From Tychonema sp. LEGE 06208 (GTDB taxonomy: Bacteria > Cyanobacteriota > Cyanobacteriia > Cyanobacteriales > Microcoleaceae): 41,763 bases of DNA. The first letter of the stretch is position 1. Every line of letters starts with the position of its first letter. A program made the translations under genes and the position numbers. Below, one piece after another: positions 8,384 to 19,186 of this stretch. The notes beneath the pieces were generated by a model. It saw nothing but the letters and a program-made list of their open reading frames with translations. It was not told the DNA's origin and made no database searches. Location: NCBI RefSeq assembly GCF_015207505.1, contig NZ_JADEWT010000052.1, positions 1 through 41,763 of the forward strand. The letters run 5' to 3'.

Positions 8384-9109
8384 GTGCGTAAAATTGTTAT
8401 AGCTGGCAACTGGAAAATGTACAAAACTAGGGCAGAATCCCTAGAGTTTCTTCAAGGATTCATGTCCTGCTTGACGGAAACCCCAGAGGAACGGGAAGTC
8501 GTGCTTTGCGTTCCTTTTACAGATTTGAGCGCCCTCTCGAAAAACCTTCACGGTAGCCGCATCAGACTCGGTGCTCAGAATGTTCACTGGGAAGAGTCGG
8601 GAGCTTTTACTGGCGAAATTTCCGGGCTAATGTTGGCAGAAATTGGGGTTCGCTACGTCATCGTCGGCCACAGCGAGCGCCGTCAATATTTTGGGGAAAC
8701 TGACAAAACGGTGAATTTGCGGCTGAAAGCTGCTCAGAAATACGGCTTAATTCCGATTCTCTGCGTGGGAGAGACGAAGCAGCAGCGGGATTTAGGGGAA
8801 ACAGAAGCTCATATTTTCTCTCAGTTGGCTGAGGATTTGGTTGGTGTTGACCAAGATAACTTAGTAATAGCTTACGAACCGATTTGGGCGATCGGCACTG
8901 GCGATACTTGCGAAACCAAGGAAGCTAACCGAGTTATTGGTTTGATTCGCTCTAAATTGACTAATCCTGACGTGCCGATTCAGTACGGCGGCTCTGTTAA
9001 AGGTGAGAATATTGATGAAGTTATGGCGATGCCTGAGATTGACGGAGTTTTGGTAGGCGGTGCGAGTTTGGAAGCTGCGAGCTTTGCTCGAATTGTCAAT
9101 TATAAATAA
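8384..9109 (+). CDS. tpiA: Triosephosphate isomerase
   Basis: The 241-residue enzyme interconverts dihydroxyacetone phosphate and glyceraldehyde 3-phosphate in glycolysis, gluconeogenesis and the Calvin cycle. All hallmarks are present: GNWKMYK with Lys11, VGHSERR with His96, [11 protein letters not shown] with Glu165 and the lid loop, and a phosphate-binding YGGSVKG near the end. Length is normal. The start is GTG at 8384, because the product [12 protein letters not shown] begins exactly where family members begin. A weak AAGG lies about ten bases upstream. Confidence 0.97.
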   Translation: MRKIVIAGNWKMYKTRAESLEFLQGFMSCLTETPEEREVVLCVPFTDLSALSKNLHGSRIRLGAQNVHWEESGAFTGEISGLMLAEIGVRYVIVGHSERRQYFGETDKTVNLRLKAAQKYGLIPILCVGETKQQRDLGETEAHIFSQLAEDLVGVDQDNLVIAYEPIWAIGTGDTCETKEANRVIGLIRSKLTNPDVPIQYGGSVKGENIDEVMAMPEIDGVLVGGASLEAASFARIVNYK

Positions 9110-9378
9110 TTAGTATGTGCTAATTGGTAATTGCTAATTGGTGGTTGTACGAGGCGTTTTGATGTTGAGAAATGACAATCTTTGCGAGTTACCCCAAAAT
9201 CTTCCAGTACCCAGTTGATGATGGGGCAACTAACCACCTTTTGGGCTACCAGCTTCTTTCAATTCCCTTGATGTCAACGGCTGGACTTATTTGAGGACGA
9301 TCAATAATACGACGTTCGAGCGATCGCCTATAATTGTCATGTGCCTTTGAGTATTTCTCCGATCGAGAGAATTGTTCC

Positions 9379-9939
9379 ATGAATGCGATCGTGCAAGCCA
9401 AACCCGCTTTAGAGGAGTTCCTCAAACTTCCTGAAACTGAACCAGCCTCAGAATTTATTGACGGAGAAATCCTTCAAAAACCCATGCCTCAAGGCGAACA
9501 TAGCATACTTCGAGGCGCACTCTGCGAGACTATCGATCGAGTAGCGCAAACTCGCAAAATTGCTAAGGCTTTTCCCGAATTGCGCTGCACTTTTGGCGGT
9601 ATGGCGATCGTACCAGATATAGCAGTATTCCGATGGGAAAGAATTCCTTTTTTGCCTTCGGGTAGAATTGCCAACATCTTTGAAATTAATCCAGATTGGT
9701 CGATCGAAATTTTATCCCCAAACCAAAGCCAAACAAAAGTTCTTGGTAAATTGCTGCACTCTTCGCGACAGGGTACTGAGTTGGGTTGGTTGCTAGCTCC
9801 AGAGGAAGAAAGTATTTTAGCTGTATTTCCCGGACAAAAAGTAGAATTGTACCGAGGTACAGATCGGTTGCCAATTATTAATGGAATTGAGTTAGAATTG
9901 ACCGTTGATAATGTTTTTAGCTGGTTGAGTTTTGGTTGA
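9379..9939 (+). CDS. Uma2-family (DUF820) putative endonuclease
   Basis: The 186-residue protein has the pattern of the Uma2 family: EFIDGEILQKPMPQGEHS near the N-terminus, VPDIAVFRW with the acidic PD in the middle, and WSIEILSPNQSQTKVLGKL, whose E and downstream K complete a PD-(D/E)XK-type site. These proteins are very numerous in cyanobacteria and are predicted nucleases. Their biological role is not settled, though links to mobile DNA are suspected. The ATG at 9379 is chosen; an in-frame TTG at 9334 would add residues with no family similarity. It stands alone. The 269 bases before it hold no gene. Confidence 0.85.
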   Translation: MNAIVQAKPALEEFLKLPETEPASEFIDGEILQKPMPQGEHSILRGALCETIDRVAQTRKIAKAFPELRCTFGGMAIVPDIAVFRWERIPFLPSGRIANIFEINPDWSIEILSPNQSQTKVLGKLLHSSRQGTELGWLLAPEEESILAVFPGQKVELYRGTDRLPIINGIELELTVDNVFSWLSFG

Positions 9940-9986
9940 AGAATCTTGGACATATCAGACTTTATAAAAACCTCATTTTAAAAAAT

Positions 9987-10049
9987 GGTTCGTAGTGCGG
10001 AATGCGAGTCCGCTTTCAGGCTGCGGAATGCGAGTCCGCACTACCAAAC
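9987..10049. repeat. Palindromic repeat of the GGTTYGTAGTGNGGA family
   Basis: The outer arms GGTTCGTAGTGCGGA and TCCGCACTACCAAAC enclose two copies of GCGGAATGCGAGTCCGC (9997-10013 and 10023-10039). Related elements occur at 25705-25741, 28882-28911 and 38672-38739. Confidence 0.8.
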
Positions 10050-10118
10050 GTTTTTGTTATGCTAATCTACCGGACAGGATATCCAACCTAAAATCTCGAA
10101 TCTAACATCTCACTCGCC

Positions 10119-10988
10119 ATGACACCTAACTCAGCCCAAATTATTATTAGAAATAAAGCTTTCGAGTGGGGAAAACGCACTTATTTAATGGGTGTTTTGA
10201 ATATTACCCCTGACAGTTTTAGCGATGGTGGCGATTTCTATACCATAGAATCTGCTTTAGCGCAAGCTGAAAATATGGTAAAATCTGGCGTAGATATTAT
10301 TGATATTGGCGGTCAATCTACGCGGCCCGGTGCAGCAGAAATATCCTCTTCAGAGGAACTCGATCGCGTGATACCTCTCGTACAAATACTGCGACAAAAA
10401 ACCGATGTTTTTGGGTCAGTTCCGATTTCGGTAGATACTACCAGAGCGCTGGTTGCTCGGGCTGCTGTTGAGGCCGGAGCTGATATTGTCAACGATATTT
10501 CGGGAGCAACTTTTGACTCCCAAATGCTGTCAACCGTTGCTCAGTTGAAAGTGCCGATAATTTTGATGCACATTCGGGGAACTCCCCAGACGATGCAAAA
10601 ACTAACTGACTATCGGGATTTAATTGGGGAAATTGGGGGATTTTTAGAGAGCCGAATTGCGGCAGCAGTTGCTGCGGGAATTGACAAATCTCAGATAATT
10701 ATCGATCCCGGTATTGGGTTTGCTAAGACTTACAGTCAAAGCTTGGAAATTCTGCAACAGTTGCCAAAATTTAGTTTTTTGGACTGTCCCATTTTAGTGG
10801 GAGTATCTCGCAAAAGCTTCATCGGTCAGATTTTGCAGCAGCCGGAAGCTAAACAAAGAATTTGGGGGACAGCGGCGGCTTGTACAGGTGCGATCGCAAA
10901 TTTGGCAGATATCTTGCGAGTTCACGATGTCAGAGAAATGCACGATGTTTGTCTGGTGGCCGACGCTATCTTCAGAAATCAATCTTGA
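10119..10988 (+). CDS. folP: Dihydropteroate synthase
   Basis: The 289-residue enzyme condenses 6-hydroxymethyl-dihydropterin diphosphate with 4-aminobenzoate in folate synthesis. Signature motifs are GVLNITPDSFSDGG (25-38), DIIDIGGQSTRPGA, a DPGIGFAKT pterin-site segment, and VGVSRKSFIG near the C-terminus. Length is normal for the family. It converges on the SPFH gene of the other strand and the two coding regions overlap by ten bases. Confidence 0.97.
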   Translation: MTPNSAQIIIRNKAFEWGKRTYLMGVLNITPDSFSDGGDFYTIESALAQAENMVKSGVDIIDIGGQSTRPGAAEISSSEELDRVIPLVQILRQKTDVFGSVPISVDTTRALVARAAVEAGADIVNDISGATFDSQMLSTVAQLKVPIILMHIRGTPQTMQKLTDYRDLIGEIGGFLESRIAAAVAAGIDKSQIIIDPGIGFAKTYSQSLEILQQLPKFSFLDCPILVGVSRKSFIGQILQQPEAKQRIWGTAAACTGAIANLADILRVHDVREMHDVCLVADAIFRNQS

Positions 10989-11818
10989 GCGGTTGATTGG
11001 TCGATTAGTTTGAGTTCTCCCCCGTTAGCGTGCGGCTCGATATCCGGCATAGAACCCATCAATTCGTTGAGAGCTTCTGTCATGTTTCTCGGATCCATAA
11101 ACAAAATTTTGGCGTTGTCGCTTTCGCCTAATTTTTGTTGAGCGTCTAAGTATTTTTCGGTTACTAAGTAATTCAAAACTTGCTTGCTATTGGGATGGGA
11201 GTCTAAAGCTTCAACTAAAAGTCTCATATACTCTTTAGTGCCGATCGCCTTATTGACCATTGCTTGCCATTCGCTCTTGGTAGCTCGCTCCAATTCCATA
11301 GCTTCTTGCACCCTTTTTGGAGGTGTAATGCTTTGAATTTCTACGCGAATTACTTTAACGCCCCAAGTTTCGGTAGCTTCGTCCAACTTCTTGAGTAACT
11401 TTTTATTCATGTCATCTCGGGAACCCAAGATGTCTTGCATGGGTAATCGACCAATTTCGGCGCGAAACGTCGTTAAAACTAAGTTGGCGATCGCATTTTC
11501 AATTTGATCGATTCCATAATAAGCTTTCTGCAAATTTACAACCCGCCAATACACAACGGCATCGACTTCAAGGGCCACATTATCTCCCGTGATTGCTGAC
11601 TGAGGTTTAATATCTAAAACTCGTTCGCGGGTTGTGTCCACGCAGACTACTTTTTCGACCAAAGGACTGATAAAGTGGAATCCGGGCTGGAGGGTTCGCT
11701 TGTATTGACCCAAACGTTCGACTAAAGCTTGATCTCCGCCGCTGATTATTTTGACGCTTGAGTTAAGAGTGTAGCCGAGGATGAGCGTAACGAGCATGGT
11801 GAGAATAGACGGCCCCAT
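10979..11818 (-). CDS. Stomatin-like SPFH/Band 7 protein
   Basis: The 279-residue protein has one N-terminal hydrophobic segment (about 3-17) followed by an SPFH domain: ISGGDQALVERLGQYKRTLQPGFHFISP, VDTTRERVLDIKPQ, ALEVDAVVYWRVV, and WGVKVIRVEIQSI up to about residue 165. Such proteins assemble in membrane microdomains and often partner with proteases or channels. The usual long Ala/Glu-rich coiled coil after the SPFH domain is shortened or absent. The C-terminal part (ALDSHPNSKQVLNYLVTEKYLDAQQKL...) is of a cyanobacterial subtype whose function I cannot name. No NfeD partner is visible nearby. Confidence 0.88.
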   Translation of the reverse strand: MGPSILTMLVTLILGYTLNSSVKIISGGDQALVERLGQYKRTLQPGFHFISPLVEKVVCVDTTRERVLDIKPQSAITGDNVALEVDAVVYWRVVNLQKAYYGIDQIENAIANLVLTTFRAEIGRLPMQDILGSRDDMNKKLLKKLDEATETWGVKVIRVEIQSITPPKRVQEAMELERATKSEWQAMVNKAIGTKEYMRLLVEALDSHPNSKQVLNYLVTEKYLDAQQKLGESDNAKILFMDPRNMTEALNELMGSMPDIEPHANGGELKLIDQSTAQD

Positions 11819-12013
11819 TTCTACTTTCCTGCTAAGGTTGACTGAGAATCGATCGGAAATATAATCTAATTTAACTCAAAATCAGCCGCACAGTGCTAAA
11901 ATATCACGACTGTTAATAAGTTCTAACAGTTACTCGTATTGCCTCCGACTTAATGTGCCGGACTTAACGTACCCGATTTGACCGCAGGATATCAAAAACA
12001 CATTTCCACCAAA

Positions 12014-12784
12014 ATGAAAAACGATCGAGAGTTTCGCTTGTTCAAACCTTTAAAGTGGATCGCCCCAAGCATTTTGGCGGGTGCAGGAATCTGCCACATT
12101 GCAGTAGCCCAACCGGTACAAGCTGAACCAATCGCCCTGCAACTCTCGCAAAACTTGCAGTCGCAGAACTCGCAGCCACCGCGCCGGGGGCCTGCCGTGC
12201 GCGAAGTTATATCCTACGAAATGAAGGGAGACGAACTCAGGATTTGCAAGCAGGAAGGCAATTCCGAGAAAAAGTGCCAAGTTGTAGGTAAAGGCTACAC
12301 GGTGGGTTTGAGAACAGCCAACGACCTCTACGGTCAAGGAAATCTGGTCAATGCCGAAGTTTTGTACCGACAAATAATCGCTCGCTATCCGAAACAAGCT
12401 GATACTTATTATAAGCTGGGAAATCTGCTTTCCGGGCAAGGTAAAATGAGCGATGCGATCGTCCAATTCCAAAAAGCAGTTGAAGTCAACCCGCAGCACG
12501 CCAAAGCTTACAACGATTTAGGCGTGGCGATGGCAAGTCAAGGGCAGTTGCCAGAGGCAATTTTGCAGTGGAGACAAGCAGTTAAAATTAACGATCGATA
12601 TCCCGATGCTTTAAACAATTTAGGAGTCGGTTTGTACCAGCAAGGAGACAAGGAAAAGCAAGCGGAAGCAGTAGCCAGTCTCAAAAAAGCTAAGGAGTTA
12701 TTTATCAAGCAGGGCAGAACTCAAGCGGCTACTAAAGTCGATCGAATTTTGGAAGAAATGAATTCGCAGTCGAGCGGTTCCTAA
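12014..12784 (+). CDS. Exported tetratricopeptide-repeat protein
   Basis: The 256-residue product starts with a signal-peptide-like region (KWIAPSILAGAGICHIAVAQPVQA), with probable cleavage after VQA at about residue 38. A linker with a Cys pair follows, then three to four TPR units starting at about TANDLYGQGNLVNAEVLYRQII. Typical consensus is seen in AYNDLGVAMASQGQLPEAI and ALNNLGVGLYQQGD. TPRs mediate protein-protein contacts; a periplasmic or lumenal place is likely. The ATG at 12014 is preferred to an in-frame TTG at 11978 because it places the basic residues directly before the hydrophobic core. Confidence 0.8.
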   Translation: MKNDREFRLFKPLKWIAPSILAGAGICHIAVAQPVQAEPIALQLSQNLQSQNSQPPRRGPAVREVISYEMKGDELRICKQEGNSEKKCQVVGKGYTVGLRTANDLYGQGNLVNAEVLYRQIIARYPKQADTYYKLGNLLSGQGKMSDAIVQFQKAVEVNPQHAKAYNDLGVAMASQGQLPEAILQWRQAVKINDRYPDALNNLGVGLYQQGDKEKQAEAVASLKKAKELFIKQGRTQAATKVDRILEEMNSQSSGS

Positions 12785-12819
12785 AACCGTACCTTGTCCG
12801 ATCTACCTGGAATTAACCC

Positions 12820-12882
12820 GGTTCGACAGTTCTGAATGTAAGTTTTGTGACTCTGAAAACTTGGATTCAAAACTGTCGAACC
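12820..12882. terminator. Long imperfect hairpin after the TPR gene
   Basis: Arms 12820-12846 and 12856-12882 pair over 27 positions with three mismatches around a 9-base loop. There is no T-run. It may end transcription, stabilise the mRNA, or be a dispersed palindrome like others in this window. Confidence 0.6.
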
Positions 12883-12955
12883 AATCTTAATTATGCTCGT
12901 CGGCTGATTGAATGTGCGATCGATCTTGAGGTTTCTCCGACTTAAGTAACTACAC

Positions 12956-13126
12956 AAAATTAATTACATAAAAACTCCTTGCTAGGTAAGGCTTTCACGT
13001 GAAATATTGTGTAATTAATTTTGCAGGACTACTTATTCAGCCCGCCCTAACTACTAACGACTAACTACTAACTACTAACTACTAACTAATGACTAATGAC
13101 TAATGACTAATGACTACTGACTAATG
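12956..13126. repeat. Inverted repeat and heptamer array before aroB's end
   Basis: A perfect 13-bp inverted repeat (AAAATTAATTACA) lies at 12956-12968 and 13010-13022. It is followed at about 13048-13126 by tandem ACTAACT and ACTAATG heptamers. There is no gene here. Confidence 0.8.
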
Positions 13127-13131
13127 ACTTC

Positions 13132-14226
13132 TTAAAGCATTTCCCTCAAAACTTGTAAAATTACATCTCCGTCCACCCGATCGCTCACAGCAGCCTCGCC
13201 CAAACGCACCGGCAGCACAAACCGCACCTTACCATCCTGCACCTTCTTATCCAGTTGCAAAGTATTCAAAATCTCCTCAACATCCACACCAGCAGGCAAC
13301 TTGGCAGGTAAACCCGCTTTTTCAATCAAAGCAGACTGGCGGCGATCGCACTCAGCGTCCCACATACCCAACTCCACAGCCAACCGGCTAGACGCAGCCA
13401 TACCAATTGCCACACCTTCCCCGTGATTGATGACCTTGTAATTCGTCAAACTTTCCACAGCATGACCGATCGTGTGACCGTAATTCAAAATCGCCCGCAA
13501 ACCAGATTCCTTCTCGTCCTTGCTTACCACATCAGCCTTAGCTTGACAAGACCTGCTCAAAATTTCCGCCAACAAATCCGCCTTCACATAGCGCATTTGA
13601 TCCAAACGCTTGCAATTCTCCAACTTCGCGAAAAGTTCCGCATCCCAAATCACCCCGTACTTAATCACTTCCGCCATCGCCGAACGAAACTCCCGCGCCG
13701 GCAGAGTTTTGAGCACATCCGGGTCAATCAAAACCAAACGCGGCTGGTGAAAAGCCCCGATTAAATTCTTCCCCAAAGGATGATTTACCCCCGTTTTCCC
13801 GCCAATAGAAGCATCAACCATCGCCAGCAGCGAAGTCGGAACCTGCACCACATTAATTCCCCGCAGCCAAGTCGCCGCAGCAAAACCCGTCATATCCCCA
13901 ACTACCCCGCCGCCCAAAGCCACCATTGTCGAAGAACGTTCCAAGCGATTGGCCAAAGCCGCACCGTAAATCTTCTGGATCGAATTTAAAGTTTTGTACT
14001 GTTCTCCCGGTGGTAAGATGCAGCTACTAACTTCCAGACCGGCAGATTCGAGGGCTGCTGTTGCTCTTTCCCCGTAGTGCCGAAAAATCGACTGATTCGA
14101 GACCAGCAGCACTTTTTTACCCAAATTTATCTCGCCCATCCGACTGCCGAGTTCGTCTAAACCGCCCGATCGCACGCAAACATTGTAAGATTGCGGCCCC
14201 AAGTCAACTTTTATCACTGAGTGCAT
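13132..14226 (-). CDS. aroB: 3-Dehydroquinate synthase
   Basis: The 364-residue enzyme turns DAHP into 3-dehydroquinate, step two of the shikimate pathway, using NAD and a divalent metal. Visible motifs are [10 protein letters not shown], the dinucleotide-binding [39 protein letters not shown], and the metal-ligand segments [21 protein letters not shown] and [10 protein letters not shown]. Length is normal. The gene reads toward the repeat block at 13048-13126 and diverges from the small PetL-like gene. Confidence 0.97.
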   Translation of the reverse strand: MHSVIKVDLGPQSYNVCVRSGGLDELGSRMGEINLGKKVLLVSNQSIFRHYGERATAALESAGLEVSSCILPPGEQYKTLNSIQKIYGAALANRLERSSTMVALGGGVVGDMTGFAAATWLRGINVVQVPTSLLAMVDASIGGKTGVNHPLGKNLIGAFHQPRLVLIDPDVLKTLPAREFRSAMAEVIKYGVIWDAELFAKLENCKRLDQMRYVKADLLAEILSRSCQAKADVVSKDEKESGLRAILNYGHTIGHAVESLTNYKVINHGEGVAIGMAASSRLAVELGMWDAECDRRQSALIEKAGLPAKLPAGVDVEEILNTLQLDKKVQDGKVRFVLPVRLGEAAVSDRVDGDVILQVLREML

Positions 14227-14306
14227 ATTTATTGATTTTAGATATTAGATTATAGATTATAGTTCTTAGTGTATGTCTTCTTATTGATTGTTTGGGAGAA
14301 ATTGCA

Positions 14307-14408
14307 ATGAGTCTTACCGGAGCAATAGCTTATTTTGGGATTTTCGGCGGCATGGTCGGCTTGGCCACAGTGCTCATGTTTGGTCTGCGGGCTGTCAAAC
14401 TCATCTAA
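14307..14408 (+). CDS. petL: 33-residue single-span membrane peptide, likely cytochrome b6f subunit PetL
   Basis: MSLTGAIAYFGIFGGMVGLA continues as TVLMFGLRAVKLI. It is one transmembrane helix followed by a short basic end. The pattern GA-AY...G...G..FGLRAVKLI resembles the small b6f subunit PetL, which stabilises the complex at its periphery. GGAG at 14295-14298 sits eight bases before the ATG, good initiation context for a gene this short. It has no operon partner. The assignment rests on recalled similarity of a very short peptide, so the symbol is tentative; that it is a real gene is more certain. Confidence 0.65.
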   Translation: MSLTGAIAYFGIFGGMVGLATVLMFGLRAVKLI

Positions 14409-14733
14409 TTTACTAACTTCGATGTAAAAACCAGAACATTAAATTTCTGGTAAAATGTGCGATAGGCCGAAGTATTCGTGCAAAAAATCTTGAACTTTTC
14501 CTCTAGATTTAGCCCGCCAATACTTCGGCCGATCGCGCAATTCGACAAGAGGCTTAATATATAACCTTTCTCAAAAAGAGAATAGATGCTTCGGCTTCGC
14601 TGTACAACTTTTAAATTTTTCTGCTTCGCGAACAAAGTCAAAGAATCTATAACTCGTACTCAGCGAAACCTAAACATCTATAATTTCAACTCCTCACCTT
14701 TTTGAAAAAGGCTATATTACGGCATACCAACCC
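14409..14733. other. Gap with a 12-bp inverted repeat
   Basis: GGCCGAAGTATT at 14465-14476 is repeated inverted at 14519-14530. The rest is AT-rich with no supportable ORF. Confidence 0.6.
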
Positions 14734-15951
14734 TCACATTTTGATTGGAATCAAAATTGTAAACTCCGTTAATTTTCCGGGACTTGAGGAACAATTTAGC
14801 TGACCGTGATGTTTTTCGCAAATAATGTGATAGCTAATAGATAGTCCCATCCCTGTACCTTTACCGATTTCCTTTGTAGTGAAAAATGGATTGAATATTT
14901 GCCCTTGAATCGATTTTGGTATGCCACATCCATTATCGGCGATCGCAATTTGAATAAATCCATCCACTACAGATGTCCGAATAGTAATCTTACCTACCTT
15001 TGTTTCAACTTGATTAGTATTTTCTCCATCGCTTTTTTCATCAATTGCATCAATAGCGTTAGCGATAATATTCATAAATGCTTGGTTCAATTGTCCCGCA
15101 CAACACTCAACTTTTGGCAGCGCTTCATACTTTTTGACGATTGAGATTTGCGGGCGAGTAGAAGTAGCATTCAAGCGATGACTTAAAATTAACAGACTGC
15201 TATCAATTCCTTCGTGAATATCGACTTTTTTAAACTCAGCTTGATCTAAACGAGAAAAGTTACGTAACGATAATACAATATTTTTGATTCGGGTAGTGCC
15301 GACATTCATAGACTGTAATATTTTGGTAATATCTTTTTTCACAAAATCAAAATCCACCGCCTCTAGTTCAGTTTTAATTTCAGTAGGAGGGTGTGGTAAG
15401 TATTTATGATAAAGCTGTATCAGATGCAGTATTACTTGAGTATATTCCTCGATATGTCTAAGGTTGCCGTGAATAAAACCAATGGGATTGTTAATTTCGT
15501 GGGCTATACCTGCCACTATTTGTCCTAGACTGGACATTTTCTCGCTGTGAATCAGCTTTGCTTGGGTTTTTTTTAGCTCAATTAAGGTAGTCTCTGTTGC
15601 GATTTGAGCGCGACGGTAAACCTCTTGAGTAACTCGTGTTGCTAATAATTGCTGGAACGTGTAATGATAGATATTAACATTAAGCAGAACAAATAGTGAA
15701 CCCAGGCAAAATACTAAGCCAATCAAAATAGGAAGGAATTGCCACTGTTGATTAATAAGTAAGAATAAAGCTAGACAATATCCCAGTAGAAAAAACACCA
15801 TCAAAAACCGCAGTATCTTCCAAGCTAGGTAGCCACTGTGTTCTTGTAGTAAATCTAAGATTTTTTGAGTTTTGATGATTGACAAGAGCATAAATCCTGC
15901 TCCCAACGCAATCAATAACAATGAAATTAAAAAGAAAAGATCGACGCTCAT
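14734..15951 (-). CDS. Membrane sensor histidine kinase
   Basis: The 405-residue product has three hydrophobic segments (about 4-26, 46-67, 72-94) with almost no outer loop, then a linker and a kinase core: H-box IAHEINNP with His151, the RNFSRLDQAEF segment, N-box NIIANAIDA, DNGCGI, and GKGTGMGLS. The core, from QAKLIHSEKMSSLGQ onward, is closely similar to that of the multi-GAF kinase at 2368-6183, including EALPKVECCAGQLNQ versus GTLPLVECYAGQLNQ. The two share a recent kinase module behind different input domains. With so little periplasmic sequence it probably senses something in the membrane or is controlled by a partner. No response regulator adjoins it. Confidence 0.9.
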   Translation of the reverse strand: MSVDLFFLISLLLIALGAGFMLLSIIKTQKILDLLQEHSGYLAWKILRFLMVFFLLGYCLALFLLINQQWQFLPILIGLVFCLGSLFVLLNVNIYHYTFQQLLATRVTQEVYRRAQIATETTLIELKKTQAKLIHSEKMSSLGQIVAGIAHEINNPIGFIHGNLRHIEEYTQVILHLIQLYHKYLPHPPTEIKTELEAVDFDFVKKDITKILQSMNVGTTRIKNIVLSLRNFSRLDQAEFKKVDIHEGIDSSLLILSHRLNATSTRPQISIVKKYEALPKVECCAGQLNQAFMNIIANAIDAIDEKSDGENTNQVETKVGKITIRTSVVDGFIQIAIADNGCGIPKSIQGQIFNPFFTTKEIGKGTGMGLSISYHIICEKHHGQLNCSSSPGKLTEFTILIPIKM

Positions 15952-16792
15952 AAATTAAAACATTCCTGACAAAAAGCCTATACTCATTTTTAACACCAAA
16001 AATACTGGTTTGTTTGGTAATGAATAATCGATATATATCGCGATTACACTTTACTTTTTTTGATAATTGCTATAGATACAATTGATATTTATCTGCCACA
16101 TAGTTGTTAAGGAGACCGGAGCTACGTTAATGAGAAAACATCTGCGAAGCTTGGTTAAACTAGCAAAATTAGCGAACCGATTAGTTCTATGTGTGACATG
16201 GGCGATCGAAGCATCGCAAGCAGACTGGAAAAAAAATTGAGTAGATCTCGATATTGTATATGACTTACGCATCAATACCTAAAAAACCGGATTTTTGTCG
16301 TTGAAGTAGCCTTGAATGAAAGTAGGGAGCATCTCATTTCTATCGCAAAGCATTTTTTTTCGAGTGCTATCTCGCACAAGACAGCTATCGAAGACTCGAT
16401 CGCAACACAGCACTACAAATGCAAAACTACAGATGATCCCCAAGAGTATTTGGGAAAAACACAAAGGTGATGACACCCGTGAGTAAGTTGTATTATATTT
16501 TAGACTCGATTTGTCCTCAATCGCTTTCAAATAATTATTAAATCCATCTGCGTCCATCTGTGTTGGTCGGCTTGAAATTTGCGGTTAACGCATCAATCAA
16601 ATATTTATCCAACTCAAGTTTTGTGTTTAATTGATTTACTGATTGAGAATATCCAACAAAACAGAAAATCCCTAAACCCGAATTTTTCAATAAGTGGGAG
16701 ATCCAAATCGTCGATCGAACGCTGTCGCTTTAATCTAAAATAACTTCTACTCCCCCCAATCCAAAATCTCAAATCCCAAATCTAAAATAGAT
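15952..16792. other. 840-base gap with one plausible micro-ORF
   Basis: Apart from the micro-ORF at 16130-16240, I see only AT-rich intergenic DNA and short repeat remnants: an AAAAAACCGGATTTTT piece at about 16281, and a CATCTGCGTCCATCTGTG piece near 16545 of a kind common in cyanobacterial spacers. Confidence 0.5.
16130..16240 (+). CDS. Possible 36-residue basic amphipathic peptide
   Basis: ATG at 16130 opens MRKHLRSLVKLAKLANRLVL, continues CVTWAIEASQADWKKN and stops at TGA 16238-16240. AAGGAG at 16109-16114 and GGAG at 16117-16120 precede the start. The peptide is basic with a helical hydrophobic face, so membrane association is possible. No family is recognised. Short length makes chance a real alternative. 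Confidence 0.35.
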   Translation: MRKHLRSLVKLAKLANRLVLCVTWAIEASQADWKKN

Positions 16793-17383
16793 ATGTCTCA
16801 TTCCACCGATATAGTCACCCTCGCCCGCTGGATGGCGGCCGACTTCAGCAATCAAGCCCAAGCCTTTGAAAATCCGCCTTTTTTCGCGCACATCCGCGTC
16901 TGTATGAGACCATTACCCGTGGAGATATTGGACGGAGTAAGTCTTTATCTAGAACAAGCCTACGACATCGAGATCAACTCTCCGTACCGAGTGCGAGTGT
17001 TAAAATTAGTCCCGGCGGGCGATCGCATCGACATCGAAAATTATGCGATCGAAAATGAAGCACAATTCTACGGCGCATCCCGCGAACCCCAACGGCTGCA
17101 AGAAATCAAAACAGCACAACTCAAACTGCTCCCTGGCTGCACCTTTCTGACCCACTGGACGGGCAGCAGCTTCAAGGGCGTTGTCGAACCCGGAAAAGGG
17201 TGCGCTGTGGTCAGAAACGGCAAAAACACCTATCTAGACAGCGAATTCGAAATCGACCAAGACAAGTTTATCAGTCACGATCGCGGGCGCGACCCAGAAA
17301 CCGACGCCCACGTCTGGGGAGCTCTGGCGGGCCCCTTTGAATTCACCAGGCGCGCCAGTTTCGCCGACGAAATTCAGGTTTAA
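16793..17383 (+). CDS. cpcT: CpcT/CpeT-family phycobilin lyase
   Basis: The 196-residue protein belongs to the CpcT/CpeT chromophore lyases, which attach phycocyanobilin to the Cys-153/155 position of phycocyanin or phycoerythrocyanin beta subunits. Family features are the N-terminal LARWMAADFSNQAQAFENPPFFAHIRVCMRP stretch read in two parts, the ...LYLEQAYDIEINSPYRVRVL strand, LLPGCTFLTHWTGSSFKG, and the C-terminal HVWGALAGPFEFTR. Length is typical. CpcT, CpeT and paralogues cannot be separated with certainty from one sequence; CpcT is favoured because no phycoerythrin genes are visible. It is monocistronic here. Confidence 0.88.
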   Translation: MSHSTDIVTLARWMAADFSNQAQAFENPPFFAHIRVCMRPLPVEILDGVSLYLEQAYDIEINSPYRVRVLKLVPAGDRIDIENYAIENEAQFYGASREPQRLQEIKTAQLKLLPGCTFLTHWTGSSFKGVVEPGKGCAVVRNGKNTYLDSEFEIDQDKFISHDRGRDPETDAHVWGALAGPFEFTRRASFADEIQV

Positions 17384-18991
<1,608 letters not shown>

Positions 18992-19029
18992 TTTTGGGTT
19001 TCTAGTTGCGGGAGAGAGTTTTTTTAACG

Positions 19030-19154
19030 AACCGCGAAGGCGCAAAGGGCGCAAAGGAAGAGAAAAGAAGGGAAGAGAAGGGTTTACAAGTTCTGAATGG
19101 ATTTCCCTCTATCTTTGGCTCTGTTGCTCTGTGTCCTCTGTGTCCTCTGCGGTT
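19030..19154. repeat. Imperfect inverted repeat between sqdB and the DUF4291 gene
   Basis: AACCGCGAAGGCGCAAAGG at the left end faces TCTGTGTCCTCTGCGGTT at the right end. They are diverged complements of each other. Sequences like these recur in cyanobacterial spacers and look like remnants of a small palindromic element. Confidence 0.6.
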
Positions 19155-19186
19155 AATTTAAAAATTATATCTCGTAATTACTGGTG

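Noticed and set aside
16051-16275. 74-codon minus-strand frame
   Set aside because: It is antisense to a better-supported micro-ORF and has no recognisable feature.
16279-16557. 92-codon minus-strand frame
   Set aside because: Its start lies in a spacer-type repeat (CATCTGCGTCCATCTGTG), there is no family resemblance, and no ribosome site is seen.
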